DNA of 6,755 bases from Bacteroidales bacterium UBA6117 (lineage in GTDB: Bacteria; Bacteroidota; Bacteroidia; Bacteroidales; VadinHA17): positions 16,521-23,275 of the forward strand of contig DIWB01000004.1 of assembly GCA_002428385.1 (NCBI GenBank), written 5' to 3'. This document shows positions 1 through 6,451 of the stretch, one piece after another (positions within the stretch are counted from its first letter, which is position 1; each line of letters begins with the position of its first letter). The notes under the pieces are model-generated. The model was given only the letters and a program-made list of their open reading frames with translations, was not told the DNA's origin and searched no databases. The translations under genes and the position numbers were made by a program.

Positions 1-114
1 AAAACCATATCGTTTCAGGTAAAAAATTTGTCGAATTACAATAAGCAGGTTATTGAATTACGATAAATTTTTGTTGTTATTTTCAGAAAATCAGCAGCTT
101 GCGGCTGTTCCGTA

Positions 115-2160
115 TCAGAGTAGTTCAACGCTTCTCTTTACGAAAGTGCTCAGGTCCTCACCTCTCAGCATGTTGTTTGAAAGCAGCGCAAGGTCTATAA
201 GCTGCTTGACAATTTTATTTTCCGATCCGTAATTTTCAAGTATCTCTTTCCGGGCAGTTTCAACAGTCTCAAGTTCCTTTCTCAGTTTCTCAAGGTCATC
301 CTTCTCGAACTGGCTGATCTCATCTGATTTCTTCTTGCTCTGCTCCTTTTCCATGAAATCCACCGCGGCCTTCAGCCTTTCCCTTTCTGTATTGTTTTCC
401 TGAAGCCTTTTACCCTCTCTGGCCTGAAGATCTTCCGAAATTTTTATCACAAGCGGATGGTTCACATTAACCACCAGGTTGAAGCTGTCGGGCAGCTCGC
501 CGTAAAAATTCATACCTCCGCCCATCTGCGACATCTCCTTCATTCTGCGCATGAATTCCGACTGGGTCAGAATTACAGGGGAGTCTGTTTCGTCGAGCGT
601 CTCCGGAACGGCATTGTAAACCTCCTTTGACTTAACCCTGACATTGAAGACACTTTTAAGATCATCCTGCTGAACCTGTGAGAGTTTAGAGGATTTGGAA
701 TCGGATTTCTGGATCAGCTTGTCGATTACATCCGAATCGACCCTTACAAACCTCGAATCCTTGAATTTTGTCTCGAGATGATTTATAAGATGAACATCGA
801 GCTGGCCGTCGAGGTTCAGAACATCATAACCCCTGCTTTTTGCCTTTTCGATATATGAAAACTGATCGGTCTTGTTATTTGTATAAAGGTAAACAAGCGA
901 CTTGTTCCTGTCGGTCTGGTTTTCCCTGATCAGCTTTTCATATTCTTCAAAAGTGAAGTATTTGTCGTCGGTATTCTTAAACAATGCAAACTTGGTTGCT
1001 TTTTCGTAGAATTTCTCTTCGGTTATCATGCCGTAGATTATGAAAAGCTTCAGGTTGTCCCATTTCTTTTCAAACTCCTCACGATTGTTCTTAAAGATAT
1101 CGAACAGCCTGTCGGCAACCTTCTTGGTTACATGCGCCGATATTTTCTTAACATTTGAATCGCTCTGCAGGTAGCTCCTCGACACGTTGAGCGGAATATC
1201 GGGCGAATCGATTACCCCGTGAAGAAGGGTAAGGAATTCAGGAACAATTCCCTCGACCGAATCAGTGACAAAGACCTGGTTGGAGTAGAGCTGGATCTTG
1301 TTCTTCTGTATTTCGATATTTGATTTGATCTTCGGAAAATAAAGTATTCCGGTCAGTTTAAAAGGATAGTCGACGTTCAGATGGATATTGAAAAGCGGAT
1401 CGTCGCCTATGGGATAAAGCTCCCTGTAAAACTTCAGGTAATCCTCATCCTTCAGTTCAGCAGGCTTCAAGGTCCATGCCGGCTTCGTGTTGTTTATTAT
1501 CCTGTCTTTTCCGGTCTCGACATATTTGCCGTCTTTCCATTCCTTTTCCTGGCCGAAGGCAATCTCCACAGGCAGGAATTTGCAGTATTTCTTCAGCAGT
1601 TCCTCTATTTTGCTTTCCTCGAGGAATTCCTTCGATTCCTTGTCGATATAAAGGATCACGTCGGTTCCCCTTCTTTCCTTTTTCGTTTCCTCAATAGTGT
1701 ATTCCGGGCTGCCGTCGCAGGTCCACCTTACAGCCGGTTCCGTTTCATCCCACGATTTTGAAACAACCTCAACCTTGTCTGAAACCATGAATGATGAATA
1801 GAAACCGAGGCCGAAATGACCTATCATCGAATTTACCTGTTCCTTGTATTTCTCAAGGAAATCGTTGGCGCTTGAAAAGGCGATCTGGTTGAGGTACTTG
1901 TCGATCTCTTCCGATGTCATTCCAACCCCCGAATCGGAAACCGTGATGGTTTTTTTCTTCTTATCCGCCGAAACCCTTATGGTCAGATCTCCAAGTTCTC
2001 CCTTGAAGTCGCCGGCTGAAGCCATTGCCCTGATCTTCTGGGTTGCATCAACAGCGTTTGAAATTATCTCACGGAGGAATATCTCATGATCTGAATAAAG
2101 GAATTTCTTGATAATCGGGAAAATGTTCTCGGTGGTTACTCCAATTTTTCCAGTTTGCAT
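115..2160 (-). CDS. htpG: Molecular chaperone HtpG (bacterial Hsp90)
   Basis: Cytosolic ATP-dependent Hsp90 chaperone that helps client proteins fold and mature, especially under stress. The 681-residue product shows the full family layout. The N-terminal GHKL ATPase domain has the EIISNAVDA box (E31 as likely catalytic base, N35 as Mg/ATP ligand), DSGVGMT at 76-82 and the lid/glycine motif GHFGLGFYSSF from 114. The middle domain carries NVSRSYLQ, with R328 matching the conserved arginine that contacts the ATP gamma-phosphate. The C-terminal dimerisation region follows. It is longer than E. coli HtpG (about 624 residues); part of the excess is a lysine/glutamate-rich, probably coiled-coil stretch near residues 590-645. 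This longer form is usual in Bacteroidota. There is no eukaryotic MEEVD tail, as expected. The start is the first ATG and matches the usual family N-terminus; no Shine-Dalgarno is visible. It appears monocistronic. Identification is near certain. Confidence 0.98.
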   Translation of the reverse strand: MQTGKIGVTTENIFPIIKKFLYSDHEIFLREIISNAVDATQKIRAMASAGDFKGELGDLTIRVSADKKKKTITVSDSGVGMTSEEIDKYLNQIAFSSANDFLEKYKEQVNSMIGHFGLGFYSSFMVSDKVEVVSKSWDETEPAVRWTCDGSPEYTIEETKKERRGTDVILYIDKESKEFLEESKIEELLKKYCKFLPVEIAFGQEKEWKDGKYVETGKDRIINNTKPAWTLKPAELKDEDYLKFYRELYPIGDDPLFNIHLNVDYPFKLTGILYFPKIKSNIEIQKNKIQLYSNQVFVTDSVEGIVPEFLTLLHGVIDSPDIPLNVSRSYLQSDSNVKKISAHVTKKVADRLFDIFKNNREEFEKKWDNLKLFIIYGMITEEKFYEKATKFALFKNTDDKYFTFEEYEKLIRENQTDRNKSLVYLYTNNKTDQFSYIEKAKSRGYDVLNLDGQLDVHLINHLETKFKDSRFVRVDSDVIDKLIQKSDSKSSKLSQVQQDDLKSVFNVRVKSKEVYNAVPETLDETDSPVILTQSEFMRRMKEMSQMGGGMNFYGELPDSFNLVVNVNHPLVIKISEDLQAREGKRLQENNTERERLKAAVDFMEKEQSKKKSDEISQFEKDDLEKLRKELETVETARKEILENYGSENKIVKQLIDLALLSNNMLRGEDLSTFVKRSVELL

Positions 2161-2204
2161 TTCGGTAGACTTTTAGGTTAAACATGAACAACGCCATTAT
2201 TAAT

Positions 2205-2237
2205 CAAAAGATATGCCGTTGAAAAACTACTGACAAA
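2205..2237 (-). promoter_or_regulatory. Candidate Bacteroidota-type promoter of htpG
   Basis: On the minus strand TTTG (2234-2237) is followed after 20 bases by TATCTTTTG (2205-2213), close to the Bacteroidota -33 TTTG / -7 TAnnTTTG pattern. The -7 box is imperfect, with one extra T before the G. It would start transcription about 35-40 bases before the htpG ATG. No CIRCE-type heat-shock dyad is visible nearby. Confidence 0.5.
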
Positions 2238-2414
2238 TCGTCACTTTTTCATGAAGCAGCGACAGGTTTAGCGGGTTTTACTAACACTCATTCAGTACCT
2301 AACCTTTGTACACATCTTATTTACAAGTTAGAATTATTGTCCGGTTTCCCTTTTGGTTTACCCCCCAACCCAATGAAAATTTGTTGTTCGTCAACCGGCT
2401 GGTTCCACCCCCTT

Positions 2415-2430
2415 CCCCCCTAAAGGGGGG
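2415..2430. repeat. C6/G6 hairpin (CCCCCCTAAAGGGGGG)
   Basis: Six C and six G bases flank TAAA, giving a six-pair stem with a four-base loop, followed by CTTTAG. This is a short palindrome of a type I associate with Bacteroidota intergenic regions. Neither side has the uninterrupted T-run of an intrinsic terminator, and no gene end is near. Confidence 0.6.
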
Positions 2431-2577
2431 CTTTAGATCGCTTTATTACAACAATTTATGGGGAAATACCAAATCAGATTACCAGGAATTCATTAGTGTT
2501 AGATCCCAAAACAGTAGTAAACTATCCAAGTGTCGATATTCCCATACTTATATATAACTCACCATTAGTTCTTTAAG

Positions 2578-2620
2578 CCACCCCATTAGGGGTCTCGAAA
2601 GCTTTCGGGATGGGGGGTGG
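2578..2620. repeat. Nested palindrome with CGAAAGCTTTCG core
   Basis: The outer arms CCACCCC (2578-2584) and GGGGTGG (2614-2620) pair perfectly. Inside is the perfect palindrome CGAAAGCTTTCG (2596-2607), which extends to 2593-2610 with one wobble pair. The structure is about 43 bases and is not followed by a T-run on either strand. It forms the right end of the MITE-like unit. Confidence 0.6.
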
Positions 2621-2749
2621 AACGTAAAATAAGAATGAAGTGATTCGACGATATTAAAAGATGTCATGACTTGTGACAATTAGTGCGGCGCATTTCCCGG
2701 GTGATTTCGCTAAAAGACTTGCTTTGGATATTCAGTGCCTGTTCAGGGG

Positions 2750-2783
2750 ATCCCGCATCCCGTAAGCAACCGGGATGCGGGAT
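2750..2783. repeat. 13-bp perfect hairpin repeat
   Basis: ATCCCGCATCCCG (2750-2762) and its exact reverse complement (2771-2783) flank an eight-base loop. GATGACA follows the right arm, and TGTCAT recurs at 2799-2804 and 2899-2904. This looks like a REP-like element. No T-run follows on either strand, so terminator function is unlikely. Confidence 0.65.
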
Positions 2784-2798
2784 GACATGGTGCATGGT

Positions 2799-2884
2799 TG
2801 TCATGGGGGGGGTGAGGCCGCGGCGAGAGCAGCAATTCTGCCCTTTTGGGAATGATTCACTCGCCGCGGCCTCACCCCCTGACA
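2799..2884. repeat. 86-base hairpin with 20-bp perfect GC-rich stem
   Basis: Positions 2808-2827 and 2860-2879 are exact reverse complements over 20 bases, with core GTGAGGCCGCGGCGAG. Beyond a four-base bulge (2804-2807), TGTCA (2799-2803) pairs with TGACA (2880-2884), giving about 25 pairs. The 32-base loop holds smaller hairpins, for example ATTC-CCC-TTTT-GGG-AAT around 2835-2853. An eight-G run at 2805-2812 forms part of the left arm. No T-run follows on either strand. It may be a palindromic intergenic element; function unknown. Confidence 0.65.
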
Positions 2885-2901
2885 CCCCCAGGGCGCTTGT
2901 C

Positions 2902-2999
2902 ATCCCTCGCCGGTTGATATCGGATAATGAAAGCTATCACCCTTTTGGAAGACAATCAACGCGGAAAAAGAGTAATCAAGGACCATTCAGGCGAGGGAT
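2902..2999. repeat. Inverted pair ATCCCTCGCC / GGCGAGGGAT
   Basis: ATCCCTCGCC (2902-2911) is the exact reverse complement of 2990-2999, and the arms enclose 78 non-coding bases. The left arm is preceded by TGTC, giving TGTCATCCC as in the neighbouring repeats. The right arm runs into a TCTCATCCTGGTCGAAG stretch that resembles widespread bacterial intergenic repeats. Probably a degraded repeat element. Confidence 0.45.
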
Positions 3000-3123
3000 C
3001 TCATCCTGGTCGAAGTATCCACTTTTACATTAATTGTGCCATCTGACTCATTATTAGTTCGGCAAGGGGCTGGAAAAAGGCATCGGAGGGAAAAAGGAAA
3101 ACGGAGCCAATTGCTGTCATAAT

Positions 3124-3951
3124 TTATTTCTTTGGGTTTCTGACATCCACATTCTCAGTGAATTTCCAGAAGCCCTTTTCGAGGATGTAGGCATCAAAGG
3201 AGAAATCGGGTCCGTAGGTTTCCCTGCTACCTGTAAGTGAAGCTGATACCGGAACCAGGTGATCGAATACTATATATTTGTCTGTCAGAAACCTCAGGGA
3301 GACAACGGCACTTGAGCTGTACTCAAGCAGCACCCTGTTGAGTGTTGATTTTTCTTTACGGAAAATGTTCTTTCCAAAGACGATATCCCCCTCCGGAGTC
3401 AGGCTCAAAACTTCAATAACCTTTCGTGTTATGTCGCGATTCCCGAGGTCGAGTCCGAGGAGAACCCAGTATTGATTCGCTCCTTTTCCGTACTGGCGGA
3501 GGTCATAATAAAGGGCTCCGTACCAGTCATTTCCCGTGAATTGCTTATTGCCGGGAGGAGGCTCGTTGTCATAGACAGACTCCAGCCTGTACACCCGGTT
3601 TTGCTTTCCGGTGTTGTGAATGAAATAACAGAAGTATTTCCCTGACGATTCGCCAAACACAACGTTCCAGGTAATAATCTTAAGCTGTGAATTTTTCGAT
3701 GTTATCTGCCCAAGGTTTCTCAATCCCGTGAACTTATGGGTAAAAGCAGAATCCGATCTGGCATAGCTGTCAATTATGTTGATTATCGAATCATTGATCC
3801 TGATCCGGTCGGCATCCTGCCGTGCGGAGGTCAGTCTTGAGAAAAGCTTTTCAAGCAGGGCAGTGGTATCCGGACCGGCCGGAACTGACTGAGCGATGCC
3901 GGAGAATACAGAGAATATAAAAATCAATAATACAGGTAACAATTTTCTCAT
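3124..3951 (-). CDS. Exported protein of unknown function
   Basis: A 275-residue protein with an N-terminal Sec signal peptide: MRKLL, a hydrophobic core at about residues 4-18, and a plausible signal peptidase I site near SGIAQ-SV at 17-23. There is no lipobox cysteine, so it should be soluble in the periplasm or secreted. After a charged, helix-prone segment (about 30-85) the rest is rich in aromatic and beta-strand patterns: ITWNVVFG (93-100), WYGALYYDL (143-151), YWVLLGLDLGNRD (161-173), YIVFDHLVP (226-234) and YGPDFSFDAY (246-255), ending NVDVRNPKK. I have the impression this pattern recurs in uncharacterised Bacteroidota proteins, but I cannot name a domain or function. The start ATG overlaps the aminotransferase stop as ATGA, indicating translational coupling and co-transcription. 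The ATGA overlap fixes the start. Confidence 0.9.
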   Translation of the reverse strand: MRKLLPVLLIFIFSVFSGIAQSVPAGPDTTALLEKLFSRLTSARQDADRIRINDSIINIIDSYARSDSAFTHKFTGLRNLGQITSKNSQLKIITWNVVFGESSGKYFCYFIHNTGKQNRVYRLESVYDNEPPPGNKQFTGNDWYGALYYDLRQYGKGANQYWVLLGLDLGNRDITRKVIEVLSLTPEGDIVFGKNIFRKEKSTLNRVLLEYSSSAVVSLRFLTDKYIVFDHLVPVSASLTGSRETYGPDFSFDAYILEKGFWKFTENVDVRNPKK

Positions 3952-5156
3952 AATGAAGCGACGTTCTTCCTTGTGTCGTCAAGTAAAGCTGTAATCAGTC
4001 TGCAGGCCAGGGATACTTCATCCGCCGTGATTGTAAGCGGAGGTGCTATCCTGAATGCATCGTCACAGAACAGGAAATAGTCAAGAATCAGGCCAGATTC
4101 CGGGGCCTTCTGTACGGCATACCTGACAAAAGCGGGATTGCCGAGCTTTACTGCAAGCATCAGCCCCTCCCCTCTTATATCACCGATCAGGTCATGTTTC
4201 AGCTCTTTAATAAACTGCTCCGATCGTTGCCGGCAATTATCCATTAAGCCCTCCTCCATAATCACCTGCATCGATGCCATCCCTGCAGCGCAGCACACCG
4301 GATGTCCTCCGAAGGTTGTGATATGTCCCAGGACAGGATTGGAAATCAGTGTAGCCATTATTTCAGGAGATGAAATGAAGGCTCCAAGGGGCATTCCGCC
4401 GCCGAGAGCTTTTGCCAGGACAATGATATCGGGCACAACCCCGTATCTGCCGGTTGCAAACATCTGGCCGGTCCTGCCGAATCCGGTCTGTATCTCGTCG
4501 AATACAAGCAGTGTGCCCTCATCTGAGCATTTCTTTCTTAAAATCTCAAGGAAGCCATCCCGGGGAGTTATGATGCCGCCTTCTCCCTGAATGGGTTCGA
4601 TAATAACGCAGGCCGTATTTGAGTCGATAATATCGAACGAATCAGGATTATTGAATTCCGCGAGCCATATATCCGGAATAAGTGGTCTGAAAGCAGTTTT
4701 GTAATCTTCGCTTCCCTGGATACTCAGGGCTCCGAGGGTGCTGCCGTGGTAAGCATTCCGGAATGAGACAATTTTGCTTCGGCCGGTGAATCTTCTTGCC
4801 AGTTTAAGGGCACCTTCGACGGCCTCACTGCCTGAGTTTACAAAGTAGGTAGAGTTTAAGGAAGGCGGAAGATGCCTTGCAAGCAATTCGGCATATTTTA
4901 CCTGAGGGCTCTGTATCATCTCTCCGTACACCATCAGGTGCAAATAGGCATCGAGTTGTTCGCGGATGGCATTTACAACTTTCGGATGCCTGTGACCGGT
5001 ATTGCTTACAGAGACACCGGAAATAAGATCGAGGTATTTTTCGCCGGAAGGGCCGTACATAAAAACCCCTTCAGCCTTTTCTATTTCAATGAGTAATGGA
5101 GATGGTGAGGTTTGTCCGAGGTATTTCAGGAAAAGCTGTTTGCTTGTATACATCAT
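3948..5156 (-). CDS. Class III PLP-dependent aminotransferase (ornithine/acetylornithine type)
   Basis: A 402-residue fold-type I, class III aminotransferase, which should transfer an amino group, typically from an omega-amine such as (acetyl)ornithine, to a 2-oxo acid. Visible motifs in order: YLDLISGVSVSNTGHRHP (41-58); the phosphate-binding SGSEAVEGALKLA (108-120); AYHG (135-138) with Y136 likely stacking on PLP; IIEPIQGEGG (185-194); DEIQTGFGRTG (220-230), where D220 binds the pyridine nitrogen; VLAKALGGG (246-254), where K249 is the expected Schiff-base lysine; and TTFGGHP (280-286). All key residues are present and the length is normal, so it should be active. Substrate cannot be told from sequence, and there are no arginine or lysine pathway genes beside it, so argD or rocD would be a guess. 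It starts 12 bases after the regulator's stop and overlaps the next gene by four bases. A second ATG follows the first directly, so the start could shift by one codon. Confidence 0.93.
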   Translation of the reverse strand: MMYTSKQLFLKYLGQTSPSPLLIEIEKAEGVFMYGPSGEKYLDLISGVSVSNTGHRHPKVVNAIREQLDAYLHLMVYGEMIQSPQVKYAELLARHLPPSLNSTYFVNSGSEAVEGALKLARRFTGRSKIVSFRNAYHGSTLGALSIQGSEDYKTAFRPLIPDIWLAEFNNPDSFDIIDSNTACVIIEPIQGEGGIITPRDGFLEILRKKCSDEGTLLVFDEIQTGFGRTGQMFATGRYGVVPDIIVLAKALGGGMPLGAFISSPEIMATLISNPVLGHITTFGGHPVCCAAGMASMQVIMEEGLMDNCRQRSEQFIKELKHDLIGDIRGEGLMLAVKLGNPAFVRYAVQKAPESGLILDYFLFCDDAFRIAPPLTITADEVSLACRLITALLDDTRKNVASL

Positions 5157-5168
5157 GCTTTAGCCTGA

Positions 5169-5876
5169 TTATCTGGCCATAACGTTAATATCGTTCAGCA
5201 GGGTATCTCTGAATGATTTACCTACAGGGATATTCTTTGTTGCGGTGCCGACCATTATATCAAGGGAGTTTTCCTTAATAGCCTGGATCATCTTCTTATT
5301 TATAATGTAAGATCTGTGAACCCTGATAAAGACTCCCGAAGGCAATTGGCTTTCAATGGCCTTCATCGTAAAGTGGATTGTGTATTTGTCGGTGCCGGTG
5401 TTGAGTGTCACATAGTTCTCGAGGGCTTCAACGTACACTATTTCTCTGAGTTTCAGCTTTACAAGCGAAGAACCCTTTTTAATGAATATCTCCTCGTCGC
5501 CTGATTTGGGCGGCTCCTTTGGAGAGAAATACCTCGTCACCTTATCGATTGCCTTGCAGAACCTTGCATATGAGACCGGTTTCAGGAGGAAATCTACCAC
5601 GTTGAAGTCGAATGCCCGGAGGGCAAACTCCTCTCCGCCGGATACCACTATCACGTTTGGCGGATGGTCGAGGCTTCCAAGCAGGTCGAATCCGTCCATC
5701 TCCGGCATTTTGATATCGAGGAGAATAAGGTCGACGTCTTTCTGACTGGAAATCTCATTCCTCGCTGTCACCGGGTCATTATAGACACCGATAAGATTAA
5801 GTGAGGAATACTTATTCACATAACCTTCAAGAAGCTTACAGCTAAGCTTATCATCGTCGACAATTATACAGTTCAT
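5169..5876 (-). CDS. LytTR-family response regulator
   Basis: A 235-residue two-component transcriptional regulator of the LytR/AlgR type. The receiver domain (about 1-115) has the acidic pocket D7-D8-D9, phosphoacceptor D54 in LLDIKMPEMDGFDLL, switch residue S79 in VIVVSGG, and K99 in FLLKP. A short linker (116-127) leads to the LytTR DNA-binding domain (about 128-235), with the typical IVYVEALENYVTLNT and FIRVHRSYIINKK (173-185) signatures. All phosphorelay residues are present. No sensor kinase lies in the window, so its partner, commonly a LytS-type kinase in Bacteroidota, is upstream or elsewhere. It is the first gene of a probable operon with the aminotransferase and exported protein, and may be autoregulated. 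Function is secure; its targets are not. Confidence 0.95.
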   Translation of the reverse strand: MNCIIVDDDKLSCKLLEGYVNKYSSLNLIGVYNDPVTARNEISSQKDVDLILLDIKMPEMDGFDLLGSLDHPPNVIVVSGGEEFALRAFDFNVVDFLLKPVSYARFCKAIDKVTRYFSPKEPPKSGDEEIFIKKGSSLVKLKLREIVYVEALENYVTLNTGTDKYTIHFTMKAIESQLPSGVFIRVHRSYIINKKMIQAIKENSLDIMVGTATKNIPVGKSFRDTLLNDINVMAR

Positions 5877-5906
5877 GCTTTCAGATTTGAACCGGGGTTT
5901 TCATTT

Positions 5907-5914
5907 CAAAAATA
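5907..5914 (-). promoter_or_regulatory. Possible -7 element of the regulator operon
   Basis: TATTTTTG on the minus strand matches TAnnTTTG and lies 30 bases before the regulator ATG. No good TTTG box sits 19-21 bases upstream (only AT-rich sequence), and the area is so AT-rich that a chance match is plausible. Confidence 0.3.
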
Positions 5915-5955
5915 ACAAAAAATACTCAAATAAAAATTATCCTTCTAAATAAATT

Positions 5956-5971
5956 AATGTTTCAAAACATT
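5956..5971. promoter_or_regulatory. 16-base perfect dyad, candidate operator
   Basis: AATGTTT (5956-5962) and AAACATT (5965-5971) form a perfect inverted repeat around CA. It lies 80-95 bases upstream of the response regulator ATG, between the HU terminator and the likely operon promoter. Dyads of this size often bind dimeric regulators. It does not match the usual direct-repeat LytTR sites well, so the binding protein is unknown. Confidence 0.35.
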
Positions 5972-6023
5972 CTTTGCCATTAAGCTTCAAAGCAGACAAT
6001 TGCATATGGAGCATGGGAAACAG

Positions 6024-6053
6024 AAAAAAAGGGGGTGTTAATCAAACACCCCC
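6024..6053 (-). terminator. Intrinsic terminator of the HU gene
   Basis: On the minus strand, a nine-base-pair perfect stem (GGGGGTGTT / AACACCCCC, 6031-6053) with a five-base loop is followed directly by seven T residues (6024-6030). It lies 24 bases after the HU stop codon, a textbook rho-independent terminator that separates HU from the downstream regulator operon. Confidence 0.9.
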
Positions 6054-6076
6054 CAGGCAATCTCATTGAATCATGA

Positions 6077-6346
6077 TTAAAGACCTTTGTTAAGTGCGGG
6101 AGCCGGTTTGAATTTAACTACTTTCTTTGCAGGAACGTTAAGTTTGGCGTTGGTACGGGGGTTGCGTACAACTCTTGCACTTCTCTTGGTAACTTTAAAT
6201 GTACCCATGTTCGGGAGCTGGATTCTCTGTCCTTTCTTCATAGCTTTTCCGAAAGCTGTAACGAATGCGTTTAAAGCTTTGCCTGAATCTTTGATTGAAA
6301 GACCGGAGTCTTCGGCAATTGCATTAACCAATTCTTTTTTTGTCAT
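6077..6346 (-). CDS. HU-family DNA-binding protein
   Basis: An 89-residue nucleoid protein of the HU/IHF family, expected to act as a dimer that bends and compacts DNA. The length is typical. The N-terminal helices MTKKELVNAIAEDSGLS and KALNAFVTAFGKAMKKG lead to the beta-sheet motif IQLPNMGTFKV (42-52) and the DNA-binding arm with RNPRTN (61-66). P63 corresponds to the conserved proline that intercalates at DNA kinks. The C-terminal half is strongly basic, with VPAKKVVKFKPAPALNKGL replacing the common VPAFKPGKALKDAV-like ending. It has its own promoter and terminator, so it is monocistronic. The start is the ATG preceding the conserved TKKELVNAIA; the sequence before it is AT-rich with no Shine-Dalgarno, as usual in Bacteroidota. 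HU is more likely than IHF, but the subtype cannot be settled. Confidence 0.95.
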   Translation of the reverse strand: MTKKELVNAIAEDSGLSIKDSGKALNAFVTAFGKAMKKGQRIQLPNMGTFKVTKRSARVVRNPRTNAKLNVPAKKVVKFKPAPALNKGL

Positions 6347-6388
6347 AATTAACGATTTAAAGGTTAGACCAATGGTTCTTGTTGGTTA

Positions 6389-6419
6389 CAAATATATTTC
6401 ATTTTAGTACATGAGCAAA
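6389..6419 (-). promoter_or_regulatory. Bacteroidota-type promoter of the HU gene
   Basis: On the minus strand TTTG (6416-6419) is followed after 19 bases by TATATTTG (6389-6396). Both boxes and the spacing match the Bacteroidota -33/-7 consensus exactly. The predicted start leaves a leader of roughly 35 bases before the HU ATG. This is the best promoter in the window. Confidence 0.75.
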
Positions 6420-6451
6420 TAATTTTTGTCGATTTTCCTCAAATAGTGCAG

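Larger units (their letters stand above)
2402..2623. repeat. MITE-like unit with 11-base inverted ends
   Basis: GTTCCACCCCC at 2402-2412 and its exact reverse complement GGGGGTGGAAC at 2613-2623 bound a 222-base, gene-free segment. Just inside each end is a second palindrome: CCCCCCTAAAGGGGGG at 2415-2430 on the left, and an 18-base dyad around CGAAAGCTTTCG (2593-2610) on the right. The right end also pairs locally (2578-2584 with 2614-2620). The interior is AT-rich and non-coding. No target-site duplication is evident. It could be one non-autonomous element or two independent palindromic repeats whose ends happen to match. Confidence 0.5.
2161..3123. other. 963-base gene-free, repeat-rich intergenic region
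   Basis: This gap lies between two minus-strand genes. Its left end holds the htpG promoter. The rest is mostly non-coding and contains at least four separate inverted-repeat structures (listed individually). Two plus-strand open frames cross it, but they run straight through the palindromes, have low-complexity proline/glycine/arginine-rich translations and resemble no family I know, so I do not call them genes. No tRNA or known structured RNA was recognised. Sequence between the repeats is AT-rich at about 2440-2575 and mixed elsewhere, which fits accumulation of small repeat elements in neutral sequence. Confidence 0.7.

Noticed and set aside
92..110. Weak stem CAGC-CGCAA-GCTG after htpG, considered as a terminator
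   Set aside because: Only four solid pairs on the transcribed strand, then GATTTTCT rather than a clean T-run. It is too weak to call.
1381..1761. Plus-strand open frame of 126 codons inside htpG
   Set aside because: It is antisense to a conserved htpG segment and its translation (runs of F, L and R) is typical of a shadow frame.
2301..2310. TAACCTTTG on the plus strand, considered as a rightward promoter
   Set aside because: It has an extra base compared with TAnnTTTG, no convincing -33 partner, and no gene follows it.
2306..2557. Plus-strand open frame of 83 codons
   Set aside because: It runs through the CCCCCCTAAAGGGGGG palindrome and the left end of the MITE-like unit. The proline/glycine-rich translation (VPPPSPLKGG) is what that repeat gives when translated, there is no suitable promoter and no family resemblance.
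2805..2812. Eight-G run, considered as a phase-variable tract
   Set aside because: It is in no reading frame or promoter that I can support, and it is part of the hairpin arm.
2683..3033. Plus-strand open frame of 116 codons, and the 79-codon frame opposite it (2664-2903)
   Set aside because: Both are read through the GC-rich hairpins at 2750-2884, which suppress stop codons. Compositions are odd, and neither shows a domain, signal peptide or promoter.
4138..4590. Plus-strand open frame of 150 codons inside the aminotransferase
   Set aside because: It is antisense to the conserved PLP-binding region, whose strong codon bias explains the lack of stops.
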